From Yponomeuta sedellus (Eukaryota > Arthropoda > Insecta > Lepidoptera > Yponomeutidae): DNA of 64,000 nucleotides. The translations under genes and the position numbers were made by a program. The DNA lies in assembly GCA_934045075.1 (NCBI GenBank), contig OW203744.1, positions 2,187,001 to 2,251,000 of the forward strand, written 5' to 3'. Below, piece after piece: positions 11,164 to 21,571 of this stretch. Every line of letters starts with the position of its first letter. The first letter of the stretch is position 1. The notes below the pieces were generated by a model. It had not been told where the DNA came from and made no database searches. It saw only the letters and a program-made list of their open reading frames with translations.

Positions 11164-11231
11164 ACACTATTTTTATTTTTAATGCACTAACCCGTGCTAA
11201 GGAACAAAGCCTCTAAATAGGTTTTTAAATT
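11164..11231. repeat. SINE-A inverted-junction remnant
   Basis: The minus-oriented SINE-A tail (CACTATTTTTATTTTTAATG...GCTAAGGAACAAA) is joined directly to a plus-oriented piece (GCCTCTAAATAGGTTTTTAA). The junction is an inversion relative to an ordinary SINE-A copy. It resembles what would remain if the centre of a fold-back copy were deleted. Confidence 0.6.
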
Positions 11232-11269
11232 TTGAACAATATTTTTTTATATTATTGTCACTTGTATAC

Positions 11270-11478
11270 ACTAGCTGGGCTGTGCCCCACGGTTTATCGA
11301 TTTTTCCATGGGAATAAGAGATTTTCCCGCAGTAAAACGTATCCTATGTGTTAATCCAGGGTGTCAGATAACTCCACAGGTACCAAATTTTATTGATATC
11401 GCTCCAGCCGTTTAGACGTGAAGAAGTAACAAACATACACACTCACACACAACCTTTCGCCTTTTTAATATCAGTGTG
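11270..11478 (-). mobile_element. Helitron-like non-autonomous element
   Basis: Read on the minus strand, it begins near TATTAAAAAGGCGAAAGGTT, passes CTAAACGGCTGGAGCGATAT, and ends CCGTGGGGCACAGCCCAGCTAG. CTAG at the 3' end with no target duplication is the Helitron pattern. Confidence 0.6.
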
Positions 11479-11517
11479 ATATTTAGTACAGCGATCAAAA
11501 GGCAATGTAAGGGGCTT

Positions 11518-11687
11518 TCTGGGGCACCAACGGCGTTACGTGTCTTGCGAAGCACGGAAGCGCTCGGAAAGCATGCCACTAGCGGTAGTCACGCGACGGT
11601 TACCCATTCTGCACCTGACTGCGGCTGTTGTTGCTTAACTCAAGTGATTGATCCCAATCACTCGGTTCGAACAGGCCACGAGCGCTT
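11518..11687 (-). repeat. 5S rRNA-derived SINE, head portion
   Basis: On the minus strand it begins AAGCGCTCGTGGCCTGTTCG, followed by TTAAGCAACA, GTCAGGTGCAGAATGGGT and AAGCGCTTCCGTGCTTCG. Only the 5S-like head and the start of the body are present. Confidence 0.65.
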
Positions 11688-11689
11688 CT

Positions 11690-12000
11690 TGTATGCTACC
11701 ATACCCAACCATATACTCTTCTCTGTGGTGTTACCTAGTTCTTGAAGGAATATAGCCTATATATATGTACTCGTAATAATATGTAATAACTTCCACACAA
11801 CACAATCACTTGAGCTGGTCCCAAACTAGGATACCCCGTACTATAGTAACCAGGCAATGACGTCACTTGGTACATAGTTGATACAGCTATTTACAAATAC
11901 AATGTTTGTTTGACTCTGGCACCTGTGGTAGATGAGAATCTGTAATACAGGTGTCAGCGCCCTCTAACATATATTTTCACAGTGGTATCAAAGTAATATA
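11690..12000. other. Unassigned
   Basis: AT-rich. A short relic of the SINE-C tail occurs at 11818-11850 (minus; AAACTAGGATACCCCG). Nothing else recognised. Confidence 0.3.
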
Positions 12001-12262
12001 TTTTAATATCGGCGGCGGCGTCAGGCTATACCAGTCCACTGCTGGACACAGCCCTCCCTCAAATAGCGCCACGTTGCGCTATCATAGGGGGTAATGCCCA
12101 TAATCCCCACGCTGGGCATGCGGGTTGGGGATCGCAGTTCGGTGGAATAGTACTGCAGGGGGCGCTGCTGCCCACCCCCCGGTTTGTGTGCCGCCTTTTA
12201 CGACACCCGCGGGAAGAATTGGGTTGGTGCTATATTCTCTAGGCCGACACCACACAGCACAT
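12001..12262 (-). repeat. RTE-derived short non-autonomous retroposon
   Basis: On the minus strand: GTGTGGTGTCGGCC, GGGTGTCGTAAAAGGCGGCA, AACTGCGATCCCCAACCCGC, ATGCCCAGCGTGGGGATTAT, then GGCTGTGTCCAGCAGTGGAC and a GCC-type tail. The 3' block is shared with the RTE coding fragments at 13080 and 48716. This suggests a short element that borrowed the RTE 3' end. Related copies are at 44048, 51552 and 62330. Confidence 0.6.
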
Positions 12263-12412
12263 TTTAATATTATTTTGGTCTAGTAAAAACATAGAGCAAC
12301 ATGAAACTCATACATCCAGACTGAGGCCACTTGTACAACTGTACAGCGGCCACCAATAGGAATCGAACCCACGACCTCTGGCTAAATTCTAAATTTTAGT
12401 TGCATGCACGTA

Positions 12413-12610
12413 CAGTCTGCTTTTAGAATATACTTATCTCGGGCTATATAGTAGGCTTCGGTTTTCGCCGAAAGCACACGAGTGTAATGCTAAAAATCGA
12501 GTTCTGATTTCGATATAAAGTGTCATAGTAGTCCGATATTTCTATTACATGAATATATTCGATTCTATTCTATAGAATATACGAGGTATATTCTAAAAGA
12601 TAACAGACTG
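12413..12610. mobile_element. Mariner-type MITE, family B, copy 2
   Basis: 198 bp between TA dinucleotides (12411-12412, 12611-12612). Ends are CAGTCTGCTTTTAGAATATA and the complement of CAGTCTGTTATCTTTTAGAA. An internal GGCTTCGGTTTTCGCCGAAA is shared with the copy at 1732. Confidence 0.75.
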
Positions 12611-12879
12611 TAAGCCGGTTTCAGGTACTCGGGCTTTTCGGATACGAAAAAAAGCATACCTACGGCAAACAACTACAATCGTGTACGTATAGAGGAACAG
12701 GCTCCAAACGCAAGCAGTATCGAGCAAAACCGATACGTCGTCATCCCTCCTCTTAGCCTGACCTCGAACTTAACGAGTGCACTTGGCACGTGTCCAAGTC
12801 CAGATTTAGCTTCGATTCCACTTCGCATGATCCCTGCATTTCTGACTAAGTATAGGGAAGATTATAGCCGGTAGACGAC

Positions 12880-13165
12880 TCGTTGGCTGTCTCGTCTGCT
12901 GTGAGTGTATTTTATTAGAAGTGGCAGTGGGCTGGCCATATCTCGCGAAGAACCGACAACCGTTGGCGTAAACGTGTTCTTGAGTGGAGACCGCGACTCG
13001 GCAAACGTAGTGTAGGACGCCCTCCGACCAGGTGGGATGACGATCTGCGAAAAACTGCCGGCAGATGCTGGATGCGGCGAGCTGAAAACAGGGCGCTATG
13101 GCGCTCATTAGGGGAAAGCTATGTCCAGCAGTGGACTACATAATATAGCCTGAAGAGGAAGAAGG
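12880..13165 (+). pseudogene. RTE-type LINE, C-terminal reverse-transcriptase fragment and 3' end
   Basis: Translated on the plus strand, it reads as the RTE C-terminal region: WAGHISRRTDNRW, KRVLEWRPRLGKRSVG, RPPTRWDDDLRKTAG, then RALWRSLGESYVQQWT. The non-coding end TATAGCCTGAAGAGGAAGAA follows. It is 5'-truncated, with no catalytic residues left. The antisense ORF 12806-13108 is a shadow. Confidence 0.75.
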
Positions 13166-13530
13166 CGTGGAAATGATAGAAATGAGGCACTGTTCAAATA
13201 TTTATTTCAGAGTTAATATCTTCAGCCACCTTTAGGGCCAAGCTGTCGTGGAGAAGAAGGCAGCGAAGACACTAACCATCTTGTCTCAAATATTCTTATT
13301 ACAAATTATAAACATTTATCCACTTATTTAATCTAATAATCCAGGATTATTTACAAAGCTAAACTTCACCATTTCTTTCTATCTCAATCCCGAACTGCCA
13401 AAAAAGTAGCGCGGCAACTTAGGGCATCGTTCAAAAACAATCTTTACGATGCGTTCATCAATTTATATCATTACTTGTCAATGACAATCCGCAAATTATA
13501 GGAAACATTATTTAGGCAGGATATCACTAC
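13166..13530. other. Unassigned
   Basis: AT-rich intergenic sequence. No gene or repeat recognised. Confidence 0.3.
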
Positions 13531-13850
13531 GAAGCGCTCGTGGCCTAGTCGAACCGAGTGATTGGAATCAATCACTTGCGTAAAGCAACAGGCGCGTTCA
13601 GGTGCGGGATGGGTGACCGTCCCATGACTTCCACTAGTGGCATTTTTTCCGAGAACTTCCGTGCTTCGTAAGGCACGTTAAGCCGTTGGTGCCGGCTGTC
13701 ATGTAATGGCAGTCGTTAAACCATGTCAGAGGCCTTATGGGCGGCATGATAACTTCTGACAGAAAGACCCGCCACTGTATTACAATCGTCCACCAACCCG
13801 GACTTTCGTGCCATGCAGGAAGAGACCCGTGCCCCAGCAGTGGGGACATA
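13531..13850 (+). repeat. 5S rRNA-derived SINE
   Basis: The head begins GAAGCGCTCGTGGCCTAGTC and has GGTGCGGGATGGGTGACCGT (5S box-C-like, with the canonical GGTGACCG). The body runs to CCCCAGCAGTGGGGACATA. Compared with the 4272 copy, it has lost a segment between CCAACCCGGACTT and the 3' block. Confidence 0.75.
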
Positions 13851-14487
13851 AGATACATTCTTATAATTTTGACATGTTTAGGTATATAGCCTATATACGT
13901 CCCACTGCAGGGCACAGGCCTTCTCTCAGAGAGAGAGAGAGCAGTTGAAATTAGATGAGAGAGAATCAGTCGCTTAAAAAGATTGGCAGTAAAGAATGCG
14001 TGGTGATAAAGATGCCTGTAAAAAACTTACAAAAACACGACTCTTTAAGACTGCCTCTGAGGAAAGTTTTAGTGGAATCGTGTTTTTACAAGGCCGTAAA
14101 TGTTTATAATTCGCCCACGACACTAGCCTACAGTTGAGACATCAAAACACTAATAAAACTTTTTATTTCTACCTACAACTATATTAGCAATAATTTATTT
14201 TTGTGTTTACAATTAATAATTTGTGATAGATTTTTTCAAAATTTTGACGAAACTTTAAGACTGAATCTTCCAAAGGAGTTCGATGATTTCGCCTCATAGA
14301 AGCAAATAAGCAAACGCAGTACCAAGAAAGTACAGTCGCAAGCAGGTCTATCTTCACATTTTTGTTGAAAATTCGGAAACTGAGTAACGTACGCACGTGT
14401 GTAAAGGTTGATGTCCGCAGCTGTCAACTTCCAAAGAAATTTAATGAATGATGAATGAAGCTCTGAAAATCCATAAACCTAAAAAAA
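13851..14487. other. Unassigned, with small dyads
   Basis: Contains GA-repeat at 13926-13940 next to a relic of the SINE-B tail (TATACGTCCCACTGCAGGGC). 14030-14090 has an imperfect dyad (ACAAAAACACGA and TCGTGTTTTTAC). Short ORFs only; no gene supported. Confidence 0.3.
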
Positions 14488-14598
14488 GAAGCCTATTAGC
14501 AATAAGGCCGCCAATAGTACCTCTTCTTATGTAACTGTTGTCACTGTAATAAAATTATTTTCTGGTGTGTACAATAAAGAATATATTGTTATCTTAAA
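14488..14598 (+). repeat. LINE 3' UTR fragment
   Basis: AGCCTATTAGCAATAAGGCC, then TTTTCTGGTGTGTACAATAA. This matches the 3' UTR at 17640-17760 and the inverted copy at 57536. Confidence 0.6.
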
Positions 14599-14599
14599 T

Positions 14600-15984
14600 A
14601 TGCCTTCCATGAATTGCCATTAGCGCAAGAATTAATTTGAAAGTTTTTGCCAGTTTTCTGTCATAAGTAGGTACGGATCAGTGCGTAACATCAAGAAATT
14701 GAATAGAATATTGTCTTTCGATCAAATGTTGTTAAACGCCAAACAGCCAAACTTGGGGGGTCAACGACACCCACCTACGCGTGTAGCTTGCTTGGCTATC
14801 CCGCGCCGTTTTACATCTCGTTGACAAACAGAACGACCGCTCGGCCTTCTAAAGGCCTGCGCAGGCGAGAAAAATATCCTCCGAGTACTTGTCGCGGACT
14901 CAACGCCAACGGTGTGCGGTCATTTGTTCACAGAAAATTGAGTAAAGCTTACGCTATGGAAGCAATTATTCTGAGATTACATTGTGTTGTAATTTTCATG
15001 AAATTAAAAAAGAAAAGGCGTTTTAAAAGAAAACACTTACTTTTGTCCAGTCCGGTCTCTTGATGTCCTTGGTAACTTGAGGGACTTTTTGTACGGTGTA
15101 GTACGGTTTTAGTCCTTCGTGTGCGTTATTCGATACAATTTATAAGAGTACTATATCGACGGACAAAAAAGTACCCGGGGGATAGTCTCTCGTCTGCGCA
15201 GGCCTTGAAAGTCTATTAATTACGCGTTGGTCAGACATATCCATATGTGTAGGGACCTTTCCTTAACTTCTGTTCAAGTGATTTTCATAACACGTTAACA
15301 CCGTCCTCCTGTCATGTTTTTGCTTGATATATCTAATTTTACGTAAGTATTACCGATCAAAGTAGGTATCATCTAGTTGTATCAGCCACCATTATTGATT
15401 GTGGGCATGGAAACATTAAATTGACAAGCAAAAACAGTAAAAATATTGAAGAGTAGTTTTAAAAAGAAAAGGGAAACCGAGTGGGGTTTGAAAGTGGCTT
15501 CACGTTGCACGCTAGCGGCGGGGAGCCATTGCGTTCTCGAATACGTTGCTGATCGGATCTCCTGAACAAACTTCATATTACTCCCATCTTAGCAGACATA
15601 GCAATAATTCCAAAAAGGTAACGAAGTGTACATTGTACGTTACTTGCCTTTGGAAATTTTAAAAAGCAACCACGTATTATAGTTGGTCTGGCTAGTGCCA
15701 ACGCTATCGGACTCCATTAACTATCTGTTTATTCATGGGTAACCCCAGGCCAGTAAATTAGTCAGTAAATGTCTTGCACCATGACATTTTCAATCTATAA
15801 CATTAATTCTATAAAATAATAAACAACCTATAAAATATTGTATAACTGATTATATCTATAAGTATATTGAATCAGTATCCGCCAGACTTTTTTATTACTT
15901 ATTCTCTGAATAAATTCTAAACTTAATTCCGGAACTTCAATTATTGTCGGAAGAGTCTGACCAGGAAAGTGAATCCGGAATCGG
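14600..15984. other. Unassigned intergenic DNA
   Basis: No recognisable gene. The 91-codon ORF at 14788-15063 and the antisense ORF at 15382-15576 have no motif and unremarkable composition. I see no repeat family here. Confidence 0.3.
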
Positions 15985-16170
15985 AAGTCGTATTTGTCTG
16001 GAAGAAATTGCTCTAAGCCATAAGGCCGTCAATTGTACTGTATCTTTGTAATTATTTTATATTTGTTTCTTCGTTGTGTACATAGTGAAGATTATTCTTA
16101 TTTTATATTAGACCTCATTTCGTTCTTTGGATTTCACTCTGCATTCTCTAAGCGACAGTCCTTCTGGATA
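15985..16170 (+). repeat. LINE 3' UTR fragment, diverged
   Basis: TTGTCTGGAAGAAATTGCTC, TAAGGCCGTCAATTGTAC and TCGTTGTGTACATAGTGAAG. A decayed copy of the same LINE 3' UTR. Confidence 0.5.
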
Positions 16171-16689
16171 CATAACGCATCAAGCTCCTTCAATCTGTAT
16201 TGAGCTAAATCTGTTTCCTTTGCCGACTTAATAATAATAAGGGGAACTTTTTGTTGTCTTCGCGGCTTTCGAAGATTTGGTGTGTTTGTGGTGCGACGTT
16301 TACTTAATGTTATTTCGGTTGACTAGGTACAAGAGATAAGACTACATATTATCTCCGTTTGGCTGGCAAATTTCGGCAATTTCTTCCAACAGTTCTGAAC
16401 TAAGTTTTATCATAACATATTTTAAACTTTCGTGACTTGTACACATAGTAAGAATATTTTATACCTCATCAGCCGAAGATGCGAACGGGCACCAGCCATC
16501 AGTCTTCTCGTGACCACGATGACTGTAACGTCGTCGTCGAAACGTCGAGGTAAAAAAGCAATAAATTACTACGCGATTAAGCCCAGAAAATATTCTTACT
16601 AAGTTTCATCAGATGTGCTTCTCGCCAAAAAGAAGGCACCTTGAAACAATCCGAGGGTATTGCTTTGGTATTCTTACAGAGGTACAGTA

Positions 16690-17760
16690 CAGAATGGGCC
16701 TTTGAAGCAACTCCCAGAGATTATTGTGTTACACTCCCTTAAGAACTCCCGATCCGCCTCCGCCGGAATGCTCACATACTGTTTCTTCTCTACTATATCC
16801 TGCTCAATCCAGCTACCCCATCCTACCTCAAAGAGCGATTTGAATTTCTTCACTCCTCTCATAGCCTAACTCTTCGCTCATCCCAAACTCTACTCCTTAA
16901 AATCCCATGCCACCGCACCAATTTCTACGACTCCTCTTTCTCTGTGCAATCTGCTCGACTGTGGAATGCTTTGCCAGAAGAAGTGCGAAAAGCAAAGTCC
17001 CTTCCTATCTTCAAAGGACTGGTAAAGTCTCACTATCTCGCTGAAGACGTGTAATGTTATTATGATTATCTACATAGTAAGTGGTAGTTAGCCAGTGTCG
17101 GCTAGGTCTACCTTACGATGGGCTGGTTGAGAGAGCGGAATGGGAGGTGATGTGAATGGACTTACTTGGTGATGGTGGATGATGGCTCGCCTTAGCAAAT
17201 GTCTATCACTTCATGAGAATTCGAGCACTTATCACGCGCGTATGTCACCGTGTGAATGTGTATGACATACACTGTATGCAGATGGCTGGATAAATTAGTA
17301 GCGAGCAAGCGGCACGAGCGATGGCACCGGAACCACAGAAAAATGAATGAATGACCACAGATTCATGATTACGTCGCACGATCGATTCTCGCGCGAACAG
17401 TAAGTTTTCGTTGTTGTTTGATTTCATGTAAAATGTGTGTATTATAACTATATAATTATGTATGTTTGTATAATTTGTACATTAATAATATTATATATAT
17501 GGCCTAGTTTATGTATTTTATTAAATATATATGAATATTAGTTGTAAGTCAGTTTATGTACAGATTCTTCCTGTATACTTCATGTACACCTACCTACCTA
17601 CTCTCTTCATCTTTCAGTTCTATCCATCCCAAGGTTGTCTGGAAGAGATCGCTTTTAGCGATAAGACCGCCAATTGTATACGGCAATAGCTTAGCCGTGT
17701 AAGCCTTTTTATGTATTTTGTTTTCTGGTGTGTACAATAAAGAGTTCTAATCTAATCTAA
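16690..17760 (+). pseudogene. CR1/Jockey-type LINE, C-terminal fragment with complete 3' UTR
   Basis: An open frame from about 16800 to TAA at 17052-17054 reads TPSYLKERFEF, RTNFYDSSFSVQSARLWNAL, PEEVRKAKSLPIFKGL. This is the typical C-terminus of CR1/Jockey-group reverse transcriptases. A ~700-bp 3' UTR ends with the TGTCTGGAAGAGATCGCTTT stem region, TTCTGGTGTGTACAATAAAG and a TCTAATCTAA tail (17746-17757). It lacks the RT core and is therefore dead. The copy at 57536-57930 lacks an internal portion of this UTR. Confidence 0.7.
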
Positions 17761-17811
17761 GAACTTAATTTCACACCAGAAATTACCTACTAAAGCACCC
17801 GGAACCGGCGT

Positions 17812-17940
17812 TCGTGCATGCATCGACTAATGAGCGTAGATGAAGCGAAGGTGACCTGTAAGGATCGTGGCAAGTGGCAGTGGCAGTCCCTGGTCTTTGC
17901 CTACCCCTCTAGGATACAGGCGTGAGGTTATGTTATCATT
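17812..17940 (+). repeat. Dispersed coding-derived repeat fragment
   Basis: Translates in pieces like the 27030 copy (H-R-L-M-S-V-D-E-A-K, K-D-R-G-K-W). Nucleotide hallmarks are GTGCATGCATCGACTAATGA, GATCGTGGCAAGTGG and ATACAGGCGTGAGGTTATGT. The parent element is not known to me; other copies are at 27030, 59990, 60935 and 63300. Confidence 0.5.
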
Positions 17941-18317
17941 ATCATTTACCTACCTACTTAATTTCGAGAGTTCTTTCTGGCACATTAATCATAATTGCGG
18001 ACTTCTTATAAAATGATGATTTCTCGAAATCACTGATTATTTAATCTGTAGTTATTTTTTTCTTTATTATAATCTCCACCAAAAACTACTTTAAGGAGCG
18101 TTTTGGAATGTTTCTTATGAGACTGATAATGCACTAAGCCGAGCTTATTGCCAATGAGTACCGGTACTTAATAGTATACCTACTTAATAAGTATTTAATA
18201 CCGGTTCCTGAATTTAGAATTTCAGAAAGAGAAAGAATACTCTTAATTGAGAAAGAAAATACTTATGAAGTTCTGTCGCCCTCTTTTCTGAGAAATTCGA
18301 TGATATAGGACTACTTT
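17941..18317. other. Unassigned
   Basis: AT-rich. No gene or repeat recognised. Confidence 0.3.
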
Positions 18318-18543
18318 AGAAACCTATTTAGAGGCTAAAAATTCCACCCATGCCGGGATACGAACCCGCGACCTCTGGCTATCCGTGCCAGCGCTCTTTC
18401 CAACTGAGCTAATGGGCGACTCACCGGCACCGAACCTGTTTACACTATTCTCTGTATTACGTACAGAGTAGGTTTACAACTACAAATAGGTTTTTAAAAT
18501 TGTCCTTAGCACGGGTTAGTGCATTAAAAATAAAATTAGTATA
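18318..18543. mobile_element. SINE-A fold-back copy with 9-bp target duplication
   Basis: The left arm is a minus-oriented tRNA-like unit: AAACCTATTTAGAGGCTAAA, B box complement GGGATACGAACCC, A box complement CCAACTGAGCTAA. At about 18480 it switches to a plus-oriented tail (AAATAGGTTTTTAAAATTGT...TAAAAATAAAATTAGTAT). AGGACTACT occurs immediately outside both ends (18307-18315, 18545-18553). The duplication supports insertion of the whole fold-back structure as one unit. Confidence 0.75.
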
Positions 18544-18553
18544 CAGGACTACT

Positions 18554-18924
18554 GTTAACTATTTGCTTAGCGAAATTCTCCATTCAGAAACTGCCCCTAA
18601 GTATACTAATATTAATCGCGTACCTAGTCATTGATTTGGGTGTTTAAACTTAAAAGTTAAGATACTCTTTATAGAAATCCCACGCGAACGAAATCTTAAC
18701 TATGGCCGGTGGAGGTTAAATCTTCTGGAGTCCGAACAACCACGTTGCATACAGCAAGTTACAGCGGTTCCCAAAGCGGGCTCCGCGGTAACCTAGTGTT
18801 ACGTGGAAAAGTCACTGGAGTCCCGTTTATTAATTTAATCACTCAATCGTTAGATTATTTGGATTGTTAAATAGTACCTCTACTACAAATATTATTTCGT
18901 ATTAATGTAAAAGCCTACTTTGTG
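18554..18924. other. Unassigned
   Basis: No gene or known repeat recognised. Confidence 0.3.
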
Positions 18925-19030
18925 AGGTTATAGTAGAAATACCACCCGGTACACTGAAGTAAAAAATTGTGAAAAAATCTGATTGACCTCAGCGCTTGAA
19001 ATTGCCAATCCGTGGTGGGCATGCGTGGCA
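18925..19030 (+). repeat. SINE-B fragment (tail region)
   Basis: GTGAGGTTATAGTAGAAATA and GCGCTTGAAATTGCCAATCC match the body of the copy at 56082. The tRNA-like head is absent. Confidence 0.5.
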
Positions 19031-19154
19031 ATAAAACACAATATACGCTTTCAATATTTTATGTATTCAAACTGTTATTGAGGCATGTATTTGGAACCTC
19101 TGAAATTATCGTTTTCTATGTTTTTTTTGTACATCTACTTCCTTCTCTAATGTA

Positions 19155-19318
19155 TTAGTCCAGTTCATCCGAAGGTTGTCTGGAAGAGATCACTTTTAGT
19201 GATAAGGCCGCCGCCTGTACTCTTAGGGTAAGAAATATCTGTGTAATTTCCATTTTTATGTGCAATAAAGTGTTCTCTATCTCTATCTATCTCTCTCTCT
19301 CTCTCTGATAGAATTCTA
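19155..19318 (+). repeat. LINE 3' UTR fragment with CT-rich tail
   Basis: GAAGGTTGTCTGGAAGAGAT, a CACTTTTAGTG stem, TAAGGCCGCC, TGTGCAATAAAGTG, then a tail of TCTA/TCTC repeats to 19306. A full 3' end with a heavily truncated 5' side. Confidence 0.65.
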
Positions 19319-19921
19319 GATTTATTTGGATTTTCACTTGCTACTTTCACGACACGTATTGGCAACTTTTACCTACTTGCAATTATCTTTTACGCGTTAA
19401 AAAAATATGTAAAGAGGTTTACATCGTTACAAGATAGGCTGATGATGATGAATTTAATGGGACGCTTCTATCCCATTACATTACATTCATCTTCACATAG
19501 TCATCAGCCCACCAGTACTTTCAGAGACTTGATAATTAACGTGAAGTCAAATCTCGAATATGATATTTCCATATGGGGTTCCGTAAAATAAATAAAAGAG
19601 GTTACTTAGTGTTCTGTAAAGTAAAAAGTTTAGGAACCGCTGGGCCCATAAAATAACGGCCAAACTTGTTCCAACGCAGGGAGTGTGAACTGTGAATGTG
19701 AACATTCTACTCCACTTCTGCCGATCACCGCTAGCCATTGTTTGGTTTGACGTAATTACTTGTTGTACGATAACATGCCCACTTTAATGGAATGGTACAG
19801 AGGGAACACCGAGCGTCAATGACTGTGTGGTCTAGAAAGACTTGAGAAAATATTTCCTACTCCAACTTAGAAGAAACAGATACAAGTACAGATAACATTT
19901 AAAAACAAACGGATCTAAATA
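19319..19921. other. Unassigned
   Basis: No gene or repeat recognised. ORFs here are short and on both strands. Confidence 0.3.
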
Positions 19922-20168
19922 TAGTCTATTTATCCTTACTTGTCCAATTTAGTAAACAAGATTCTAACCTCAAAATTTATATTTGATGCAAAAAGTAGAT
20001 AGTTTCTCGCGAGTTCATGAACTTTGTTCATAAAATTGGCATCGTGTTGGCTAAAATAGTCTCCTCAGTTACTTCATTTACAGGAATATGGCAGTTTTCG
20101 ACCAAAAAGCCACACTTTACGGGTAGAATGTTGTTTACTAAAATGGTCAAGTAAGGATAAATAGACTT
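19922..20168. mobile_element. Mariner-type MITE, family A, copy 3
   Basis: The least disrupted copy: TAGTCTATTTATCCTTACTT at the left and TCAAGTAAGGATAAATAGAC at the right. About 247 bp, non-coding, with long inward-extending inverted similarity. Confidence 0.75.
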
Positions 20169-20257
20169 TAGACATAAAGTAGGTACTGCATCCTTAGACC
20201 TACACACTGAGAAGTAATATTATAGTATTTTCTAAGGTTAACACGAGCAGTAGACAT

Positions 20258-20444
20258 AATTAAAACTGTTTTTATACGGATTTATGCTCGTTTATTACAT
20301 TTTTACAATTTTCCAACGTTTCGGCACTTTTTCAGGTGCCGTGGTCCCGGATGACTGACACGGCACCTGAAAAAGTGCCGAAACGTTGGAAAATTGTAAA
20401 AATGTAATAAACGAGCATAAATCCGTATAAAAACAGTTTTAATT
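20258..20444. repeat. Perfect palindrome, 86-bp arms
   Basis: The left arm (20258-20343) and right arm (20359-20444) are exact reverse complements around a 15-base spacer (GTCCCGGATGACTGA). The arm starts AATTAAAACTGTTTTTATAC and ends TTTTTCAGGTGCCGTG. The same arm sequence occurs once, uninverted, as an insertion at 20566-20665, and in decayed form at 46690-46745 and 48338-48370. It therefore belongs to a dispersed family. Confidence 0.9.
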
Positions 20445-20535
20445 AAGTAATATTATATTAATAATAAAAAAGTGACGCTAAAACAATAGATACTGTAAAT
20501 TAGTGTTAAGTATTATTCTGTTCAGCAGTAGACTA

Positions 20536-20901
20536 CAGTCTATTTATTCTTACTTGTCCAATTTAATTAAAACTGTTTTTATACGGATTTATGCTCGTTT
20601 ATTACATTTTTACAATTTTCCAACGTTTCGGCACTTTTTCAGGTGCCGTGGTCCCGGATGACTAATTGTCCAATTTAGTAAACAAGATTCTACCCGTAAA
20701 CTGTAATTTTTAGTCCAAAACTGCCATATTTCCATAAATGAAGTAACTTGGAACACTCTTTTAGATAACACGCGGCCAATTTTATAAACATAGTTCATGA
20801 TAATTCATGAATTTGCGAGAAAATGTCTAGTTTAGGCATCTAATCTAAATTTTAAGGTTAGTCTTGTTTACTAAATTGGAAAAGTAAGAATAAATAGACT
20901 G
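20536..20901. mobile_element. Mariner-type MITE, family A, copy 4, interrupted
   Basis: Ends are CAGTCTATTTATTCTTACTT and GTAAGAATAAATAGACTG, with flanking TA at 20534-20535 and 20902-20903. It is split near its left end by a ~100-bp retroposed insertion that duplicated 12 bp of MITE sequence. Confidence 0.8.
20566..20665. mobile_element. Short insertion inside MITE A, with 12-bp duplication
   Basis: TTGTCCAATTTA occurs at both 20554-20565 and 20666-20677, bracketing one arm-unit of the palindrome family (ATTAAAACTGTTTTTATACG...GGTCCCGGATGAC). The insertion is younger than the host MITE. Confidence 0.8.
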
Positions 20902-21222
20902 TACATAATATAGCCTGAATAAGAAGAAGTATTATCTAGTTGGGAGCCAATTCTCAGGTCATTAGCAAATAATTCGTATACGGCTCTAAGGCGTATGGCT
21001 TGAATTCTGCATAAAAAATCATACGCATTTTGACTGTCCATGCAATTACCATGCGACAGTCAAAATGGTAATTACCATGCGACATTATGTATGACACCTC
21101 AAACCGAACGAAATTTATTAGAAATTGTGGGAATAGGTACATGAAACTGATTTTTCTGCGTGAAATGCCTAATCCTTCGAATATTAAAGGAATTATTATT
21201 AATGAATATTGTGCGGTAAACT

Positions 21223-21326
21223 CCACCAACCCGGACTTGGCCCCCGTGGTGGAGTATGGCCTAACCTTCCTGCGATGCAGGAAGAGTCCCGTGCCCCAGC
21301 AGTGGGGACATACAAGGGTTGATAAC
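21223..21326 (+). repeat. 5S-derived SINE 3' end with 12-bp target duplication
   Basis: A 5'-truncated copy (CCACCAACCCGGACTTGGCC to GGGACATACAAGGGTTGATA) is flanked by GTGCGGTAAACT at 21211-21222 and again at 21327-21338. This shows LINE-style retroposition and fixes the family's 3' terminus at the GATAAC tail. The ORFs across it are shadows. Confidence 0.8.
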
Positions 21327-21338
21327 GTGCGGTAAACT

Positions 21339-21571
21339 AGCGCCATAAATGGAATAAGAATCATACATCACTTGTTTTATGAGACGTTTTTTTTAAAGTG
21401 GACATCGGTAATCTTAACAACTGTGACAACTATTTTTAGAGCCTTCAGTCTAGAATCAACAACCTAGTTTTTGGCAAAACTCCTTTGAAGTTCTAGATTG
21501 TTGGACCCAGGTTCTTGTCAGTAGGCTCTAAAAAGAGCTACTATTTTTTATATTTTTTTAAGATGTAAGAT
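21339..21571. other. Unassigned with imperfect dyad
   Basis: TTTTTAGAGCCT (about 21432) and AGGCTCTAAAAAG (about 21526) pair across a region that also contains CTAGAATCAACAA and TTGTTGGACC. Possibly a small unclassified fold-back element. Confidence 0.35.

Noticed and set aside
12806..13108. 100-codon minus-strand ORF
   Set aside because: Antisense to the RTE C-terminal fragment, which has recognisable protein motifs on the plus strand; the same artefact appears at 48776-48976.
14788..15063. 91-codon plus-strand ORF with a basic C-terminus
   Set aside because: No motif, no splice context and no supporting base composition; length is within chance for this much DNA.
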